Assembly: GCA_964655355.1 (NCBI GenBank)
Contig: CAZZMD010000017.1
Location: 1 to 64,000 of the forward strand
Direction of reading: 5' to 3'
DNA: 64,000 nt
Origin: CALGDE01 sp964655355
GTDB lineage: Bacteria > Cyanobacteriota > Cyanobacteriia > CACIAM-69d
Shown: one piece after another, positions 1-8,067 of the stretch
How the letters are laid out: each line of letters starts with the position of its first letter
Position numbering within the stretch: position 1 is the stretch's first letter
Position numbers and translations under genes: made by a program
The notes under the pieces: generated by a model
The model's input: the letters and a program-made list of their open reading frames with translations, nothing else
What the model was told of the DNA's origin: nothing
The model's database searches: none

Positions 1-438
1 GGGGCGGGGCACTTTCAGTTTCGCCTTCAGGTAGTAGCGCACCGTTTTGTGCACGCTTTTGTAAGGGGCCTCTTGTCCATGGAACAGGGACAACCACCGT
101 TGGACCTCCCCATAGCTGTCAAATCCCTCTGGGTCTTCCAGTTCTCGTTTGAGAGTTTCTAGCACCTCGCCCGTGATGGCCCGGGGGCGGCCGGAGCGAG
201 GCTTGACTGCCAGTAAGGCATCGAGCCCTTCCTCGCGATAGCGCTTTAACCAGCGAGATACCGTGCTGGGATGATAGCCGCTCCACTGGACGGCCTGTTT
301 CACGGTGGTGGCTTGTTCTGTTTTGAGCCACCACAGGATCTGTAACTTGCTTCGTTGGATGGCTGAGCTTTGTTGGTCGAGGCGCGCCTTGAGGTCTTCA
401 GCGGACTCAGCGATGTGAAGGGTGTGTCCTCTAGGCAT
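1..438 (-). CDS. IS630-type transposase, N-terminal part (runs off the window edge)
   Basis: The frame is open from an ATG at 438 to base 1 (146 codons) and has no stop inside the window, so it is a partial gene whose C-terminus lies outside. The protein begins MPRGHTLHIAESAEDL. It contains a winged helix-turn-helix segment with WSGYHPSTVSRWLKRY followed by EEGLDALLAVKPRSGRPR, the arrangement at the N-terminus of IS630/Tc1-mariner transposases. The DDE catalytic part is not visible. Whether the full gene is intact cannot be judged. The motif GAATTGGTATA at 483-493, upstream of the start, may belong to the terminal repeat of the element. Confidence 0.75.
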   Translation of the reverse strand, partial: MPRGHTLHIAESAEDLKARLDQQSSAIQRSKLQILWWLKTEQATTVKQAVQWSGYHPSTVSRWLKRYREEGLDALLAVKPRSGRPRAITGEVLETLKRELEDPEGFDSYGEVQRWLSLFHGQEAPYKSVHKTVRYYLKAKLKVPRP

Positions 439-540
439 CAGGGTCCTCGTTAGGGGCATCTTAGGGACCTCTCTACTTTAGCGAATTGGTATAATAGGCT
501 GAAGCGCTAGATAGGGAGCTTGAGATGTAATTAGTTGCCA

Positions 541-759
541 TCACACCCTAACCAGCATGAGCAGAGCTTCCGATGTCATTGTCGGGCTGACCTGCTCCAA
601 GTAATGTTGAACCTGCTGGCGGGGGTACCTTTCTTGAGCCTCTCTGTCGCCAACGAATGACAGGGGCAGTGCGCAGTAGCGCCAGTGATAATGTCCGAAT
701 CGGATCCCGTCGCAATCCTTACCACTGGCGAGATCGCCAAATGGGAAATGAAAGGGCGG
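541..759 (-). pseudogene. Possible gene remnant, 72-codon open frame without a start
   Basis: On the minus strand a frame stays open from just after a TAA (760-762) to a TGA at 541-543. It reads as plausible protein, for example GIRFGHYHWRYCALPLSF and ERYPRQQVQHYLEQV, but has no ATG or GTG near its 5' end. It lies directly upstream of the IS630-type transposase, so a gene tail truncated by transposition is the simplest reading. The family is not recognised. Chance coding potential is possible, hence the low confidence. Confidence 0.3.
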
Positions 760-917
760 TTAGGAGCGGATAAGTAACGAGATTCGTTCGAATGCTGTGT
801 TCACTAGAAACAACAACCCCAAGAGCACAATCTAAGGCACCCCAAAGAAGTTACACCACGTCAACTTTGATCGGCGATAAAGCTGTTCAAATCTGCCTCG
901 AGCCACTCCAAAAACCT

Positions 918-940
918 ATCCCTGAAAGGGTTTCAGGGAT
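918..940. repeat. Perfect 10-bp inverted repeat with a 3-nt loop
   Basis: ATCCCTGAAA, loop GGG, TTTCAGGGAT. It lies in the gene-free stretch 760-1096 and no T-tract follows on either strand, so a classical terminator is not supported. Apart from this hairpin and HIP1-like sequence near 1060, I see nothing in 760-1096. Confidence 0.6.
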
Positions 941-1096
941 TGTGAATTTAGGTAGGGTCCACTCAGGTATGTTGTTGGACTAGGTTTGGACTAAAGCGGT
1001 TAATCCTATACCAAGTTCTACGGGATTTCCCTGATAGAGCCCGGACTTCAGGTTGGGCGATCGCCCCTTACACGAAAAATCCCCAAACGAAGATCC

Positions 1097-3214
1097 CTAA
1101 ACGAAATTAGAAGCAGTCAGGGTACTAATCACATTCTCAAGGGTCACCGTGAAGCTGTTATCAGCGGTGGTGATGGTGGTGTTGACGGCATCATTGGTGA
1201 TGGTTAGATCGCTAAATCCGACGCCGGTGGGCAGTTGAATTAGGTCCGTGCCATTCAAAAAGTCTTGGATGATATCGTTGCCGCTGCCTACCACAAACGT
1301 ATCGGTGCCGTCGTTGCCAATGAGGGTGTCGTCCCCTAGGTCGCCCGCAATGATGTCGTTGCCGGAGCCGCCGAATAGGATGTCGTTGCCCATGCCGCCA
1401 TTTAGGGTGTCGTCGCCGGCTTCGCCTGATAGGACATCATCGCCTTTCTGACCTAATAACAGGTCATTGCCTTCGCCGCCGATTAGGGTGTCGTTGCCGC
1501 CGGTTTCGCTGGCGGTGGTGGTGTCTCCCACTAGGACATCGTTGCCGCTGCCGCCGCGGACAAAGTCATCGCCTGCGCCGCCGGTGATAGTGTCTTCGCC
1601 TGCCCAGCCGAAGAGGAAATCGTTGCCGTTGCCACCGTCAATGGCATCGTTGCCGCTGAATCCGAGGATGGCGTCGGCGTCGCTGGTGCCGGTTAGGGTG
1701 TCGTTGGTGTCTTCGCTGCCGTTGATGGCGGGCTCGGGTAAGGCGGGATTGGTGCCGTCGGGGGCGGTGCTGCTGGGGATGGGGAGTTCGCCGGTGCCTT
1801 CGATGTTGAAGTTGAAAAATTCACCGCCAATTGGGAAGCCGACGATGCCGCCCTGGGGTCCGCTGCGGTTGGGGTTGAATTGGAGGGTTAGGGGGAAGCT
1901 GGAGTTGGCGGCTAGTTCGGTGGGGAAGCTGCCGACGATGCTGAATTCTTCGGGGAGTTGCAGGTCGCCGAGTTGGAAAGGGGTGCTGCTGGTGTTGCTG
2001 ATCCTGAGGGTTTGGGTGGGAGCTGTGCCGGCGGGGGTGAGTCCGAAGGTTACGGGGGGAATGGAGCCGTCAGGGATCGCGTTGCCGTTGGGGTCGGTGA
2101 TGGCGGCAACGGCGATCGGAGTGGTTGTGGGGGCGGGTGTGGGAGCGGTAGGAAGGGTAGTGGGGACAGTCGTAGTCGTTCCTTCAATTTCCATTCTGAA
2201 AACGAAGGTACTGGTCGCGTTCGTCCAAGTTCCCCCAGAGAAGGTATCCCGTTCGTCGGCGATCGCAAATCCCGGAGTCAGTTGGTCATCACTGCTAGTG
2301 GTTCGTATGAAAAATTGATTACCTGTTGCTTCCAAAACCACGTGATAGGTGGTGTTTGCCGCAACGGAAATTCCAGCGGTAGAGGTAAAGGACGTTACGG
2401 TGTTTTGGGAGAAGGAGGCTGGATTACTGAAAGAGCCGATGGGGGTACCTGGCACTCCACCCGCATCGGTGTAGATTGACACCGTAGGAGTACCAGCGAG
2501 GATGCTGCTTGTCTGCAAGCGTATTTCAGTAATGTTAGCCCCCTCCCCACCGGTCGTGAACGCTGTTGCGACTGACGTTGCAGGACCAGCGGCTGTGCTA
2601 TTGTCATTAACCTGACTGAGGGAGCTGCCCAACACAGTGGGTAGTGTGCCAAGCCAACGCCGTTGAACCTCTGGTGAGATGGCTAGCGCCGTCGTTCTCT
2701 GACCGATCGCCACATCAAAATCCCAATCGCCGCCCTGGTCTGCGTTCCCGGTAGGCGTCGTCGAAGCGGCAATATTCGCCCCGGTCAACCGGTGAAGCTG
2801 CTTAAGTAATATAGAACCCGCAGCACTGACACCCACCTCACAGCCATAAATCAACAGATCAGCATCGTCTGACAATGCTTCTCCCCAGGTCACCAATTGG
2901 GTGGCATGTTTTTCGACCAAGGTTGCCCAGTTTAAAACCCCATTGCCCAACTCAATCTGTCCCGGCTGCCCGTGGGAAATTAAGTGCAGCGCTTTTAAGT
3001 TGCAGCGGTCTTTCAACGCTTCCGTAATTTGCTCAATCCCATCCCGGGACGCATCCAGCAAAACCACATCCACATCAGCGCGCAGCCCATCCAGCAACAC
3101 CTGCCGGTCTGGCACCGCCCAATCCATCACCACCAATTCACGGACCGCCGTCTGGCGAGGCATCTCCGATCGCGTTTGAGCAGAACGGAGGGTAGAGGCA
3201 ATGGTGGAGGTCAT
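1097..3214 (-). CDS. DUF4347 / RTX calcium-binding-repeat surface or secreted protein
   Basis: This 705-residue protein has no N-terminal signal peptide. Residues ~25-175 form a DUF4347 domain (LHLISHGQPGQIELGN, LLIYGCEVG), found at the start of large cyanobacterial surface proteins. Next comes a beta-rich segment resembling choice-of-anchor domains (VATAFTTGGEGANITEIRLQ), then a Thr/Pro-rich linker and an immunoglobulin-like part (TLRISNTSSTPFQLGDLQL). Residues ~535-660 hold about a dozen RTX nonapeptides of the GGxGxDxLxG type. They bind calcium and usually accompany export by type I secretion, which also fits the lack of a signal peptide. No enzymatic domain is visible and no type I exporter lies nearby. 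The gene is divergent from the oxidoreductase at 3451. Function in adhesion or as an extracellular layer component is inference. Confidence 0.8.
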   Translation of the reverse strand: MTSTIASTLRSAQTRSEMPRQTAVRELVVMDWAVPDRQVLLDGLRADVDVVLLDASRDGIEQITEALKDRCNLKALHLISHGQPGQIELGNGVLNWATLVEKHATQLVTWGEALSDDADLLIYGCEVGVSAAGSILLKQLHRLTGANIAASTTPTGNADQGGDWDFDVAIGQRTTALAISPEVQRRWLGTLPTVLGSSLSQVNDNSTAAGPATSVATAFTTGGEGANITEIRLQTSSILAGTPTVSIYTDAGGVPGTPIGSFSNPASFSQNTVTSFTSTAGISVAANTTYHVVLEATGNQFFIRTTSSDDQLTPGFAIADERDTFSGGTWTNATSTFVFRMEIEGTTTTVPTTLPTAPTPAPTTTPIAVAAITDPNGNAIPDGSIPPVTFGLTPAGTAPTQTLRISNTSSTPFQLGDLQLPEEFSIVGSFPTELAANSSFPLTLQFNPNRSGPQGGIVGFPIGGEFFNFNIEGTGELPIPSSTAPDGTNPALPEPAINGSEDTNDTLTGTSDADAILGFSGNDAIDGGNGNDFLFGWAGEDTITGGAGDDFVRGGSGNDVLVGDTTTASETGGNDTLIGGEGNDLLLGQKGDDVLSGEAGDDTLNGGMGNDILFGGSGNDIIAGDLGDDTLIGNDGTDTFVVGSGNDIIQDFLNGTDLIQLPTGVGFSDLTITNDAVNTTITTADNSFTVTLENVISTLTASNFV

Positions 3215-3450
3215 GGCAAGGAAACTGGGTAGGGATGCAACACTGTATAGAAATGCTAAAGGTAGCCTACCCAGAATCTCTCACAGTCCCTATGTTGCGA
3301 CGATGAAGATATGACGAGCGATCGGTCTCATTTTCGAACGTTTGCCGGGAGCCTTGGGCGATCGCTTTTTAGGACAATTTGAGGGGGCGATCGCCCCAAA
3401 AGACTCAAAGCGGCACTTATGCTGGAAGGGAAACGCTTTTTGCATGCCCT

Positions 3451-4665
3451 ATGGCCCCAACTTTCGACATTATCCTGGTAGGCGCAACCGGATTTGCGGG
3501 GCAGATTGTTAGTCGATATCTGCTGGACCATGCTCAAATAGAAACCTTTCGCTGGGCGATCGCCGGACGTTCCGATCAAAAACTAAATCACTTGCAACAG
3601 TCATTGGGAGAAAACGCCACCCGGCTACAAACCATCCCGATCAATGTCACGGATGAGCAGCAGGTGCGGGAATTATGCACGCAAACGAAGGTGATCATAA
3701 CGACGGTGGGACCCTATGCACTGTACGGCGAAACCCTTGTGAAAGCCTGCGCGGAAACAGGCACTGACTACTGTGACCTGACGGGAGAAGTGCAGTGGGT
3801 GCGTCAAATGCTGGATAAATATGAGGCGATCGCCCAACAATCCGGAGCGAGGATTGTCCATTGCTGTGGTTTCGACTCAATCCCATCAGACTTGGGCGTG
3901 TTTTATCTACAACAACAAGCCAAAGCCCAATTGGGTGACTATTGCGATCGCGTCAAGATGCGCGTCAAGGATGCCAGTGGAGGCTTTTCAGGGGGGACCG
4001 CCGCCAGTGGCGTCAATATTTTAAAAGAAGCGATCGCCGATCCCAGTGTTAGGGAAACCTTGCAAAACCCCTATAGTTTATGTCAGCCAGACGCCCAGGA
4101 ATTAAACCATCCTGCGGCTTTAATCCCAGTGCAAATTGATGATTCCTTCGGGGAATGGGTTACACCCTTTGTCATGGCAGGCATTAATACACCGGTTGTC
4201 CTGCGCTCCAATTATTTGTCAGCGTGGGGATACGGCAACAATTTCCAGTATGACGAAGGAATCTTAGTGGGATCAGGGATATCCGGTTGGCTTCAAGCCT
4301 ACGGTTTAAAAGTTGCCCTGGATTTATTCGGCATTGCAGTGGCGATCGTCCCCAATTTAATCGAAAAAATCATCCCCGCCCCCGGCGAAGGACCTAGCGA
4401 AGACTCCCAACAAAACGGTTTCTATGATCTACGGTTTTGGGGAGAGACCGCATCGGGCAAAATAATCACCGTCAAAGTCACGGGCGATCGCGATCCAGGC
4501 TACGGATCCACCGCCAAGATCCTGGCGCAAGCGGGACTCTGCCTAGGGAAGGAAGCGGAGAAAACCGGTGGTTTTTGGACGCCCGCCACCCTTTTCGGCA
4601 GCAGTCTTATTTCTCGCTTAACCCAATATGCAGGTCTAACCTTCGAAGTTTTAGAGTCAAGCTAA
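3451..4665 (+). CDS. Saccharopine dehydrogenase-like NAD(P)-binding oxidoreductase
   Basis: This 404-residue protein starts at the ATG at 3451 (MAPTFDIILVGATGFAGQ). The upstream in-frame extension has no homology-like content. The N-terminal Rossmann fold shows GATGFAG. It is followed by the family's ITTVGPYALYGETLVKAC and GTDYCDLTGEVQWVRQM, then HCCGFDSIPSDLGV. This combination is typical of the saccharopine-dehydrogenase-like group that includes the trans-acting enoyl reductases of lipid biosynthesis and the eukaryotic SCCPDH proteins. It is not a lysine-pathway enzyme in cyanobacteria as far as is known. The real substrate is unknown. It stands alone; the next gene (ruvX) is convergent. 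A HIP1-centred palindrome, GGGGCGATCGCCCC, precedes it at ~3384-3397. Confidence 0.75.
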   Translation: MAPTFDIILVGATGFAGQIVSRYLLDHAQIETFRWAIAGRSDQKLNHLQQSLGENATRLQTIPINVTDEQQVRELCTQTKVIITTVGPYALYGETLVKACAETGTDYCDLTGEVQWVRQMLDKYEAIAQQSGARIVHCCGFDSIPSDLGVFYLQQQAKAQLGDYCDRVKMRVKDASGGFSGGTAASGVNILKEAIADPSVRETLQNPYSLCQPDAQELNHPAALIPVQIDDSFGEWVTPFVMAGINTPVVLRSNYLSAWGYGNNFQYDEGILVGSGISGWLQAYGLKVALDLFGIAVAIVPNLIEKIIPAPGEGPSEDSQQNGFYDLRFWGETASGKIITVKVTGDRDPGYGSTAKILAQAGLCLGKEAEKTGGFWTPATLFGSSLISRLTQYAGLTFEVLESS

Positions 4666-4853
4666 ACCATCAAACCAACGTCAACGGTGGAGATCGCGAT
4701 CACTTCCCAGAGCTTGAGCCAGAGGCCCCATCGCCCTGCGCGATCGCCCCGTCTTTGGAATGCAATCAGGATTATGAGTGTCGGCGAATCAGAGCAAGCA
4801 ATCGACTTGATTTTTGTCTAAATTTCGTCCATACCCAAATGACCCCTAGCTAG

Positions 4854-5288
4854 CTAGGAAATCGAGGAACGCCGCTGATCGAGCCAAGTTTGCAAAATCA
4901 GGACCGCCGCCAAACCATCAATCCGATCGCGGTGGAAAGCCGGATCAATCCCGCGATCGCGCAGCATCGCTTCAGCGGCAACGGACGTACAACGCTCATC
5001 CACCCAAGCGATCGGGATCCCCAGGGCGTGACCAAACTTGCGACCCTGCTTCTTCGTCCGTTGGGCCTGTTTTCCCAAAGAACCATCCTGGGCATAGGGC
5101 ACCCCAATCACCAACTGAGAAATCTGGCGATCGCCCACAATCCCTTGCAAAATCGCCAGATCAGCCGCCGGATCCGTCCGCGTTAGGGTCGGCAACTCCA
5201 CCGCCGTCAAGCCCAGGCGATCGCACCCCGCCAACCCAATCCGTCGCCGTCCAATATCCAGCCCCAACGCACAAACCGCCTCGCCCAT
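4854..5288 (-). CDS. ruvX: Holliday junction resolvase-like nuclease RuvX (YqgF)
   Basis: This small RNase H-fold protein of 144 residues starts at the ATG at 5288 (MGEAVCALGLDIGRRRIG), which gives the usual family length; an in-frame ATG at 5324 would add 12 untypical residues. Visible family motifs are GLDIGRRRIGLA with the first catalytic Asp, QLVIGVPYAQDGSLGKQA (the LP-x-DGS strand), VDERCTSVAAEA (the DER motif), and DRIDGLAAVLILQ with the C-terminal Asp. YqgF proteins act in 16S rRNA 5'-end maturation and have been linked to Holliday-junction resolution and transcription antitermination. It is convergent with the oxidoreductase ending at 4665. Confidence 0.9.
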   Translation of the reverse strand: MGEAVCALGLDIGRRRIGLAGCDRLGLTAVELPTLTRTDPAADLAILQGIVGDRQISQLVIGVPYAQDGSLGKQAQRTKKQGRKFGHALGIPIAWVDERCTSVAAEAMLRDRGIDPAFHRDRIDGLAAVLILQTWLDQRRSSIS

Positions 5289-5589
5289 TACGCCCACCAC
5301 GCCCATTAACGCTCCCGATCTCAACCGTTACAGAAGCTATCAAACCCTTGCCACAATCACAACGAATCCAGGGGACAAAGGAGCCACAAGCTATGCTGTG
5401 GACAACCTCATTCCATTGCAGGCAACACTACCAATCCGTCGCCTGAGGCGGTTTCCAATGGGATTTAAACACCCGATTAATTTTATTTTTCAAACGATTG
5501 GTAATGCATTGCACACGACGAGTCGCTCAGCTATCTAACGGCTTATCGAACGGCGACTTAACAGTTTTATTGGTATAGCGCTTATCCCC
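5289..5589. other. Intergenic, divergent promoter region
   Basis: Gene-free stretch between ruvX and the membrane protein at 5590, expected to hold promoters in both directions. There is a short inverted repeat CGCCTGAGGCGG near 5440. No RNA gene or further coding sequence is visible. Confidence 0.4.
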
Positions 5590-6387
5590 ATGAATCGACT
5601 TGAACAACTGCACGATGCTCATCTCGGTCTCGACGGTTATCTCAAAATCGCGATCGCCGAAATCAAAAAAAACAGTACTTCCCTCGGCATACTATTCGGC
5701 ATTTTTTACATCCTAGTTCCCATCGTCAGCTTTGCTCCTTCCTTCAATAAACTCATGGAGCTACGGCCCCTCTTTGAGAGTCTTGAGGCCCGCACAACAA
5801 CCCTCACCCAAGCCCAAGCCGCAGAAATCATCAGTTCCCTTGCCGGTCCCCTCAGCATCGCCATTGTCATCCTGAGCATCGCCTTCACCTGGCTAGGGCT
5901 AGCAACCCCCCTGCTCATTGAACGGTCCATTCGCGGTCAATCAGCGACAGCCCTCGAGGTCCTCAGCGCCAGCCTCCCCAAAATTCCAGCCGGACTAGTC
6001 GTCGGTTTTGTGGTCAGCCTGCTCATCTTTTTATCAGCCATATTGTTCGTTATTCCCGCCATTTATGTGGGGGTTTGTTTAGCCTTCACCACCTTCGCCA
6101 TCAGCTTGCGAGGCCAATTTATTGACGCCATTTCCTACAGCTACTCCCTCGTCAAAGGTCAATGGTGGAAAGTCTTTATTCGCCTACTGCTCCTAGGGCT
6201 GATGATCTTCGGCGTCAGTTTTTTGCTCAGCCTGGCGCTCACCCCCGTCGAGCTAGTCTTGGCCCCGGTTGCCCCCCTAGGCGTCATCATCAGCAACCTT
6301 AGTCTGACCCTGGTGGGCTACCTCTGGAGCATTGTATTTATCGTGATGTTCCTGCACCTGGACTACGTTCGTAACCCAGTGCGCTAG
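5590..6387 (+). CDS. Integral membrane protein of unknown function
   Basis: The protein has 265 residues. The N-terminal ~25 residues are polar and cytosol-like, followed by about six hydrophobic segments at roughly residues 32-52, 75-110, 133-165, 195-220, 224-240 and 242-258. Around residues 165-195 an amphipathic stretch with YSYSLVKGQWWKVF resembles the repeated unit of GDPD-membrane-domain/DUF975-like integral proteins, in which a W-rich motif precedes a helix pair. No transport or catalytic motif is recognisable. It stands alone between divergent ruvX and convergent minus-strand genes. Function is unknown; a role in membrane organisation would be a guess. Confidence 0.6.
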   Translation: MNRLEQLHDAHLGLDGYLKIAIAEIKKNSTSLGILFGIFYILVPIVSFAPSFNKLMELRPLFESLEARTTTLTQAQAAEIISSLAGPLSIAIVILSIAFTWLGLATPLLIERSIRGQSATALEVLSASLPKIPAGLVVGFVVSLLIFLSAILFVIPAIYVGVCLAFTTFAISLRGQFIDAISYSYSLVKGQWWKVFIRLLLLGLMIFGVSFLLSLALTPVELVLAPVAPLGVIISNLSLTLVGYLWSIVFIVMFLHLDYVRNPVR

Positions 6388-6434
6388 GACAAAAAGCCAC
6401 CGCAGCGATCGCCCCCCAACCCGGGCCGGAATAG

Positions 6435-6476
6435 AAAAAAAGAGATAGCTCGATGGTTGGGGTGGTGAGCTATCTC
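6435..6476 (-). terminator. Rho-independent terminator for minus-strand transcripts
   Basis: A 10-bp perfect stem, GAGATAGCTC (6442-6451) and GAGCTATCTC (6467-6476), with a 15-nt loop. Read on the minus strand it is followed at once by a run of seven T (complement of 6435-6441). It would end transcripts from the small ORF at 6487-6648 and/or the permease at 6763-7719. Confidence 0.75.
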
Positions 6477-6486
6477 AGTACCCTTA

Positions 6487-6648
6487 TTATCCCAAGGGGG
6501 ATTGACCAGAGCGATGACCCCCATCATGGCCGCTGTTGATTCTCTCGGTGTTTTCCCCTGATCTAACTCCGGGTTCCCAGCGACCGCGGTCGAGCTTACC
6601 GTTGATAAGGTTCACCAAGAACCATTGAGGGAAGTCAACCCGAACCAC
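6487..6648 (-). CDS. Possible small protein, 53 aa, between permease and terminator
   Basis: A frame opens with GTG at 6648 (VVRVDFPQWFLVNLING) and ends with two successive TAA codons at 6487-6489 and 6484-6486, about 10 nt before a strong terminator hairpin. The first half (FPQWFLVNLINGKLDRGRW) looks like natural protein; the second half is Gly/Ser/His/Arg-rich. No clear ribosome-binding site and no ATG start are seen, and the family is not recognised. The alternative is that 6477-6760 is a leaderless spacer or a structured non-coding RNA: hairpins such as ACGCAC/GTGCGT and GGTTC/GAACC can be drawn. It is listed because its spacing to the terminator is what a short gene would show. Confidence 0.3.
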   Translation of the reverse strand: MVRVDFPQWFLVNLINGKLDRGRWEPGVRSGENTERINSGHDGGHRSGQSPLG

Positions 6649-6762
6649 GCACCAGATCCGGCATCATCGTGCGTCCAATAACGATCAGAAAGTGACTTAA
6701 ATCACCAGGATGGGGGCCCCTATCCCCCACGGAAAGAAACCCTTCAGCCATCCCCCGCCGGA

Positions 6763-7719
6763 TTAATATTTCACCCGGGGATCAAGCACGCCATACAGCA
6801 AGTCGGCAATGAGGTTAAACAGGACGATCAGAATGGCATAGATAAAGGCGATCGCCATAACAACGGGAGTATCACTACGCTGGATGGCGTCGATTAAGAG
6901 GGATCCAATACCCGGCACCCGAAACACCTGCTCCGTCACCAGCGCCCCAGTAAAGACCGCCGGAATATCCAAAGCCACCAGGGTCACCACCGGGATCAAC
7001 GCATTGCGCAGGATATGGCGATTCACGACCCACCAAGGTTGCAGCCCTTTGGCATGGGCAGTGCGCACATAATTTTGATTGAGCTGCTCCAACACAGCGG
7101 CGCGGGTAAAACGCATCAGGGCCGTGGCTTGAAACGTACTTAACACCAACACCGGCAAGATGGACTGCCGCACCTGGGCGACAAAACTATTCCAATCGGT
7201 CACCGTGAGCGCGCTGTCGTAAATAAAGGGAAACCAGCGGAGATTCACGCTGAAAATCAGAATAAACAGAATGCCCGTGAAGAAAGGGGGCAACGAAATT
7301 CCCATAAAGGCGATCGCGGTGACCGCACGGTCCACGGGGGTGCGACGCTTCAGGGCGGAGATAATCCCAAGGGGCAGGGCAATAATCACCGACAACACAT
7401 AGGCCGATCCCACCACCCACAACGTATTGGGCAACCGCTGCAGGATCAACTCAGCCACCGGGCTGCGGCTCGTAAACGAATAACCCATATCCCCCCGCAG
7501 AAAGGCGATCGCCCATTTAACGTAGCGAATATGAATCGGCTGATCGAGACCGAGGGAAGCGCGGATTTGATCACGAATTTCCGCCGTCAGGGCCCCATTC
7601 GCTGCAAACTCACCGAGGGGATCCCCCGGCGCCAGGGCAAGGATGGCAAAAATAACCACACTGATGGCCAGCAACGTCGGAATGGCAATCAGTGTGCGCT
7701 TGACAGCATATCGAAACAC
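6763..7719 (-). CDS. ABC transporter permease, DppB/OppB (peptide/nickel) family
   Basis: This 318-residue inner-membrane protein has the family's N-terminal helix (MFRYAVKRTLIAIPTLLAIS), the periplasmic loop with LALAPGDPL and LGLDQPIHIRYVKWA, and five further helices. The cytoplasmic EAA loop that contacts the ATPase is visible as RTAHAKGLQPWWVVNRH. The C-terminus LLYGVLDPRVKY is typical of DppB-type subunits of peptide, oligopeptide or nickel importers. Neither the partner permease (DppC), the ATPases nor the substrate-binding protein lies beside it; cyanobacteria often scatter these subunits. The substrate cannot be deduced. Confidence 0.9.
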   Translation of the reverse strand: MFRYAVKRTLIAIPTLLAISVVIFAILALAPGDPLGEFAANGALTAEIRDQIRASLGLDQPIHIRYVKWAIAFLRGDMGYSFTSRSPVAELILQRLPNTLWVVGSAYVLSVIIALPLGIISALKRRTPVDRAVTAIAFMGISLPPFFTGILFILIFSVNLRWFPFIYDSALTVTDWNSFVAQVRQSILPVLVLSTFQATALMRFTRAAVLEQLNQNYVRTAHAKGLQPWWVVNRHILRNALIPVVTLVALDIPAVFTGALVTEQVFRVPGIGSLLIDAIQRSDTPVVMAIAFIYAILIVLFNLIADLLYGVLDPRVKY

Positions 7720-7838
7720 CCAAATTCTCTCCCGAATTATTTGACGACCAGTGGGACGGGGGCTTGAGCCTAACCGATCAGAAACATACTAGAAACATAA
7801 CTGTTTAAACGCCTGACGAACTAAAAACTCAGTCGTTA

Positions 7839-7950
7839 ACGCGAGTACGGGATAAGGAAAGGCGGGAGCGTTTAGCCTGAATAAAACAAAACCATTCAGC
7901 CGCTCCCGCCAATCATGTCTAGTCTAGAAGCTTTGTTTTGGAAGGACTCT
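7839..7950 (+). mobile_element. Solo left end of an IS982-family element
   Basis: From the terminal ACGCGAGTACGGGATAAGG the sequence matches the left end of the IS982 remnant at 21222 for about 110 bp. This includes a subterminal hairpin (GGCGGGAGCG with CGCTCCCGCC) and the first transposase codons (MSSLEALFW). It then stops matching at about 7950, so only the end is left. The rest of 7720-8067 holds no gene; the motif GAATTGGTATA at 7969-7979 also occurs at 483-493. Confidence 0.75.
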
Positions 7951-8067
7951 CAATCGCAGGAATTTAGAGAATTGGTATAACGGCACCGGACAACTCTGGC
8001 GCTGAAAATTTTGACCGCCTGACGGCAATACTCTGAAAGGCAAAAGGGCAAGACCTCTGGGCCAGCG

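Noticed and set aside
792..983. 63-codon open frame in the left spacer
   Set aside because: It contains the perfect inverted repeat 918-940 and has no protein-like features.
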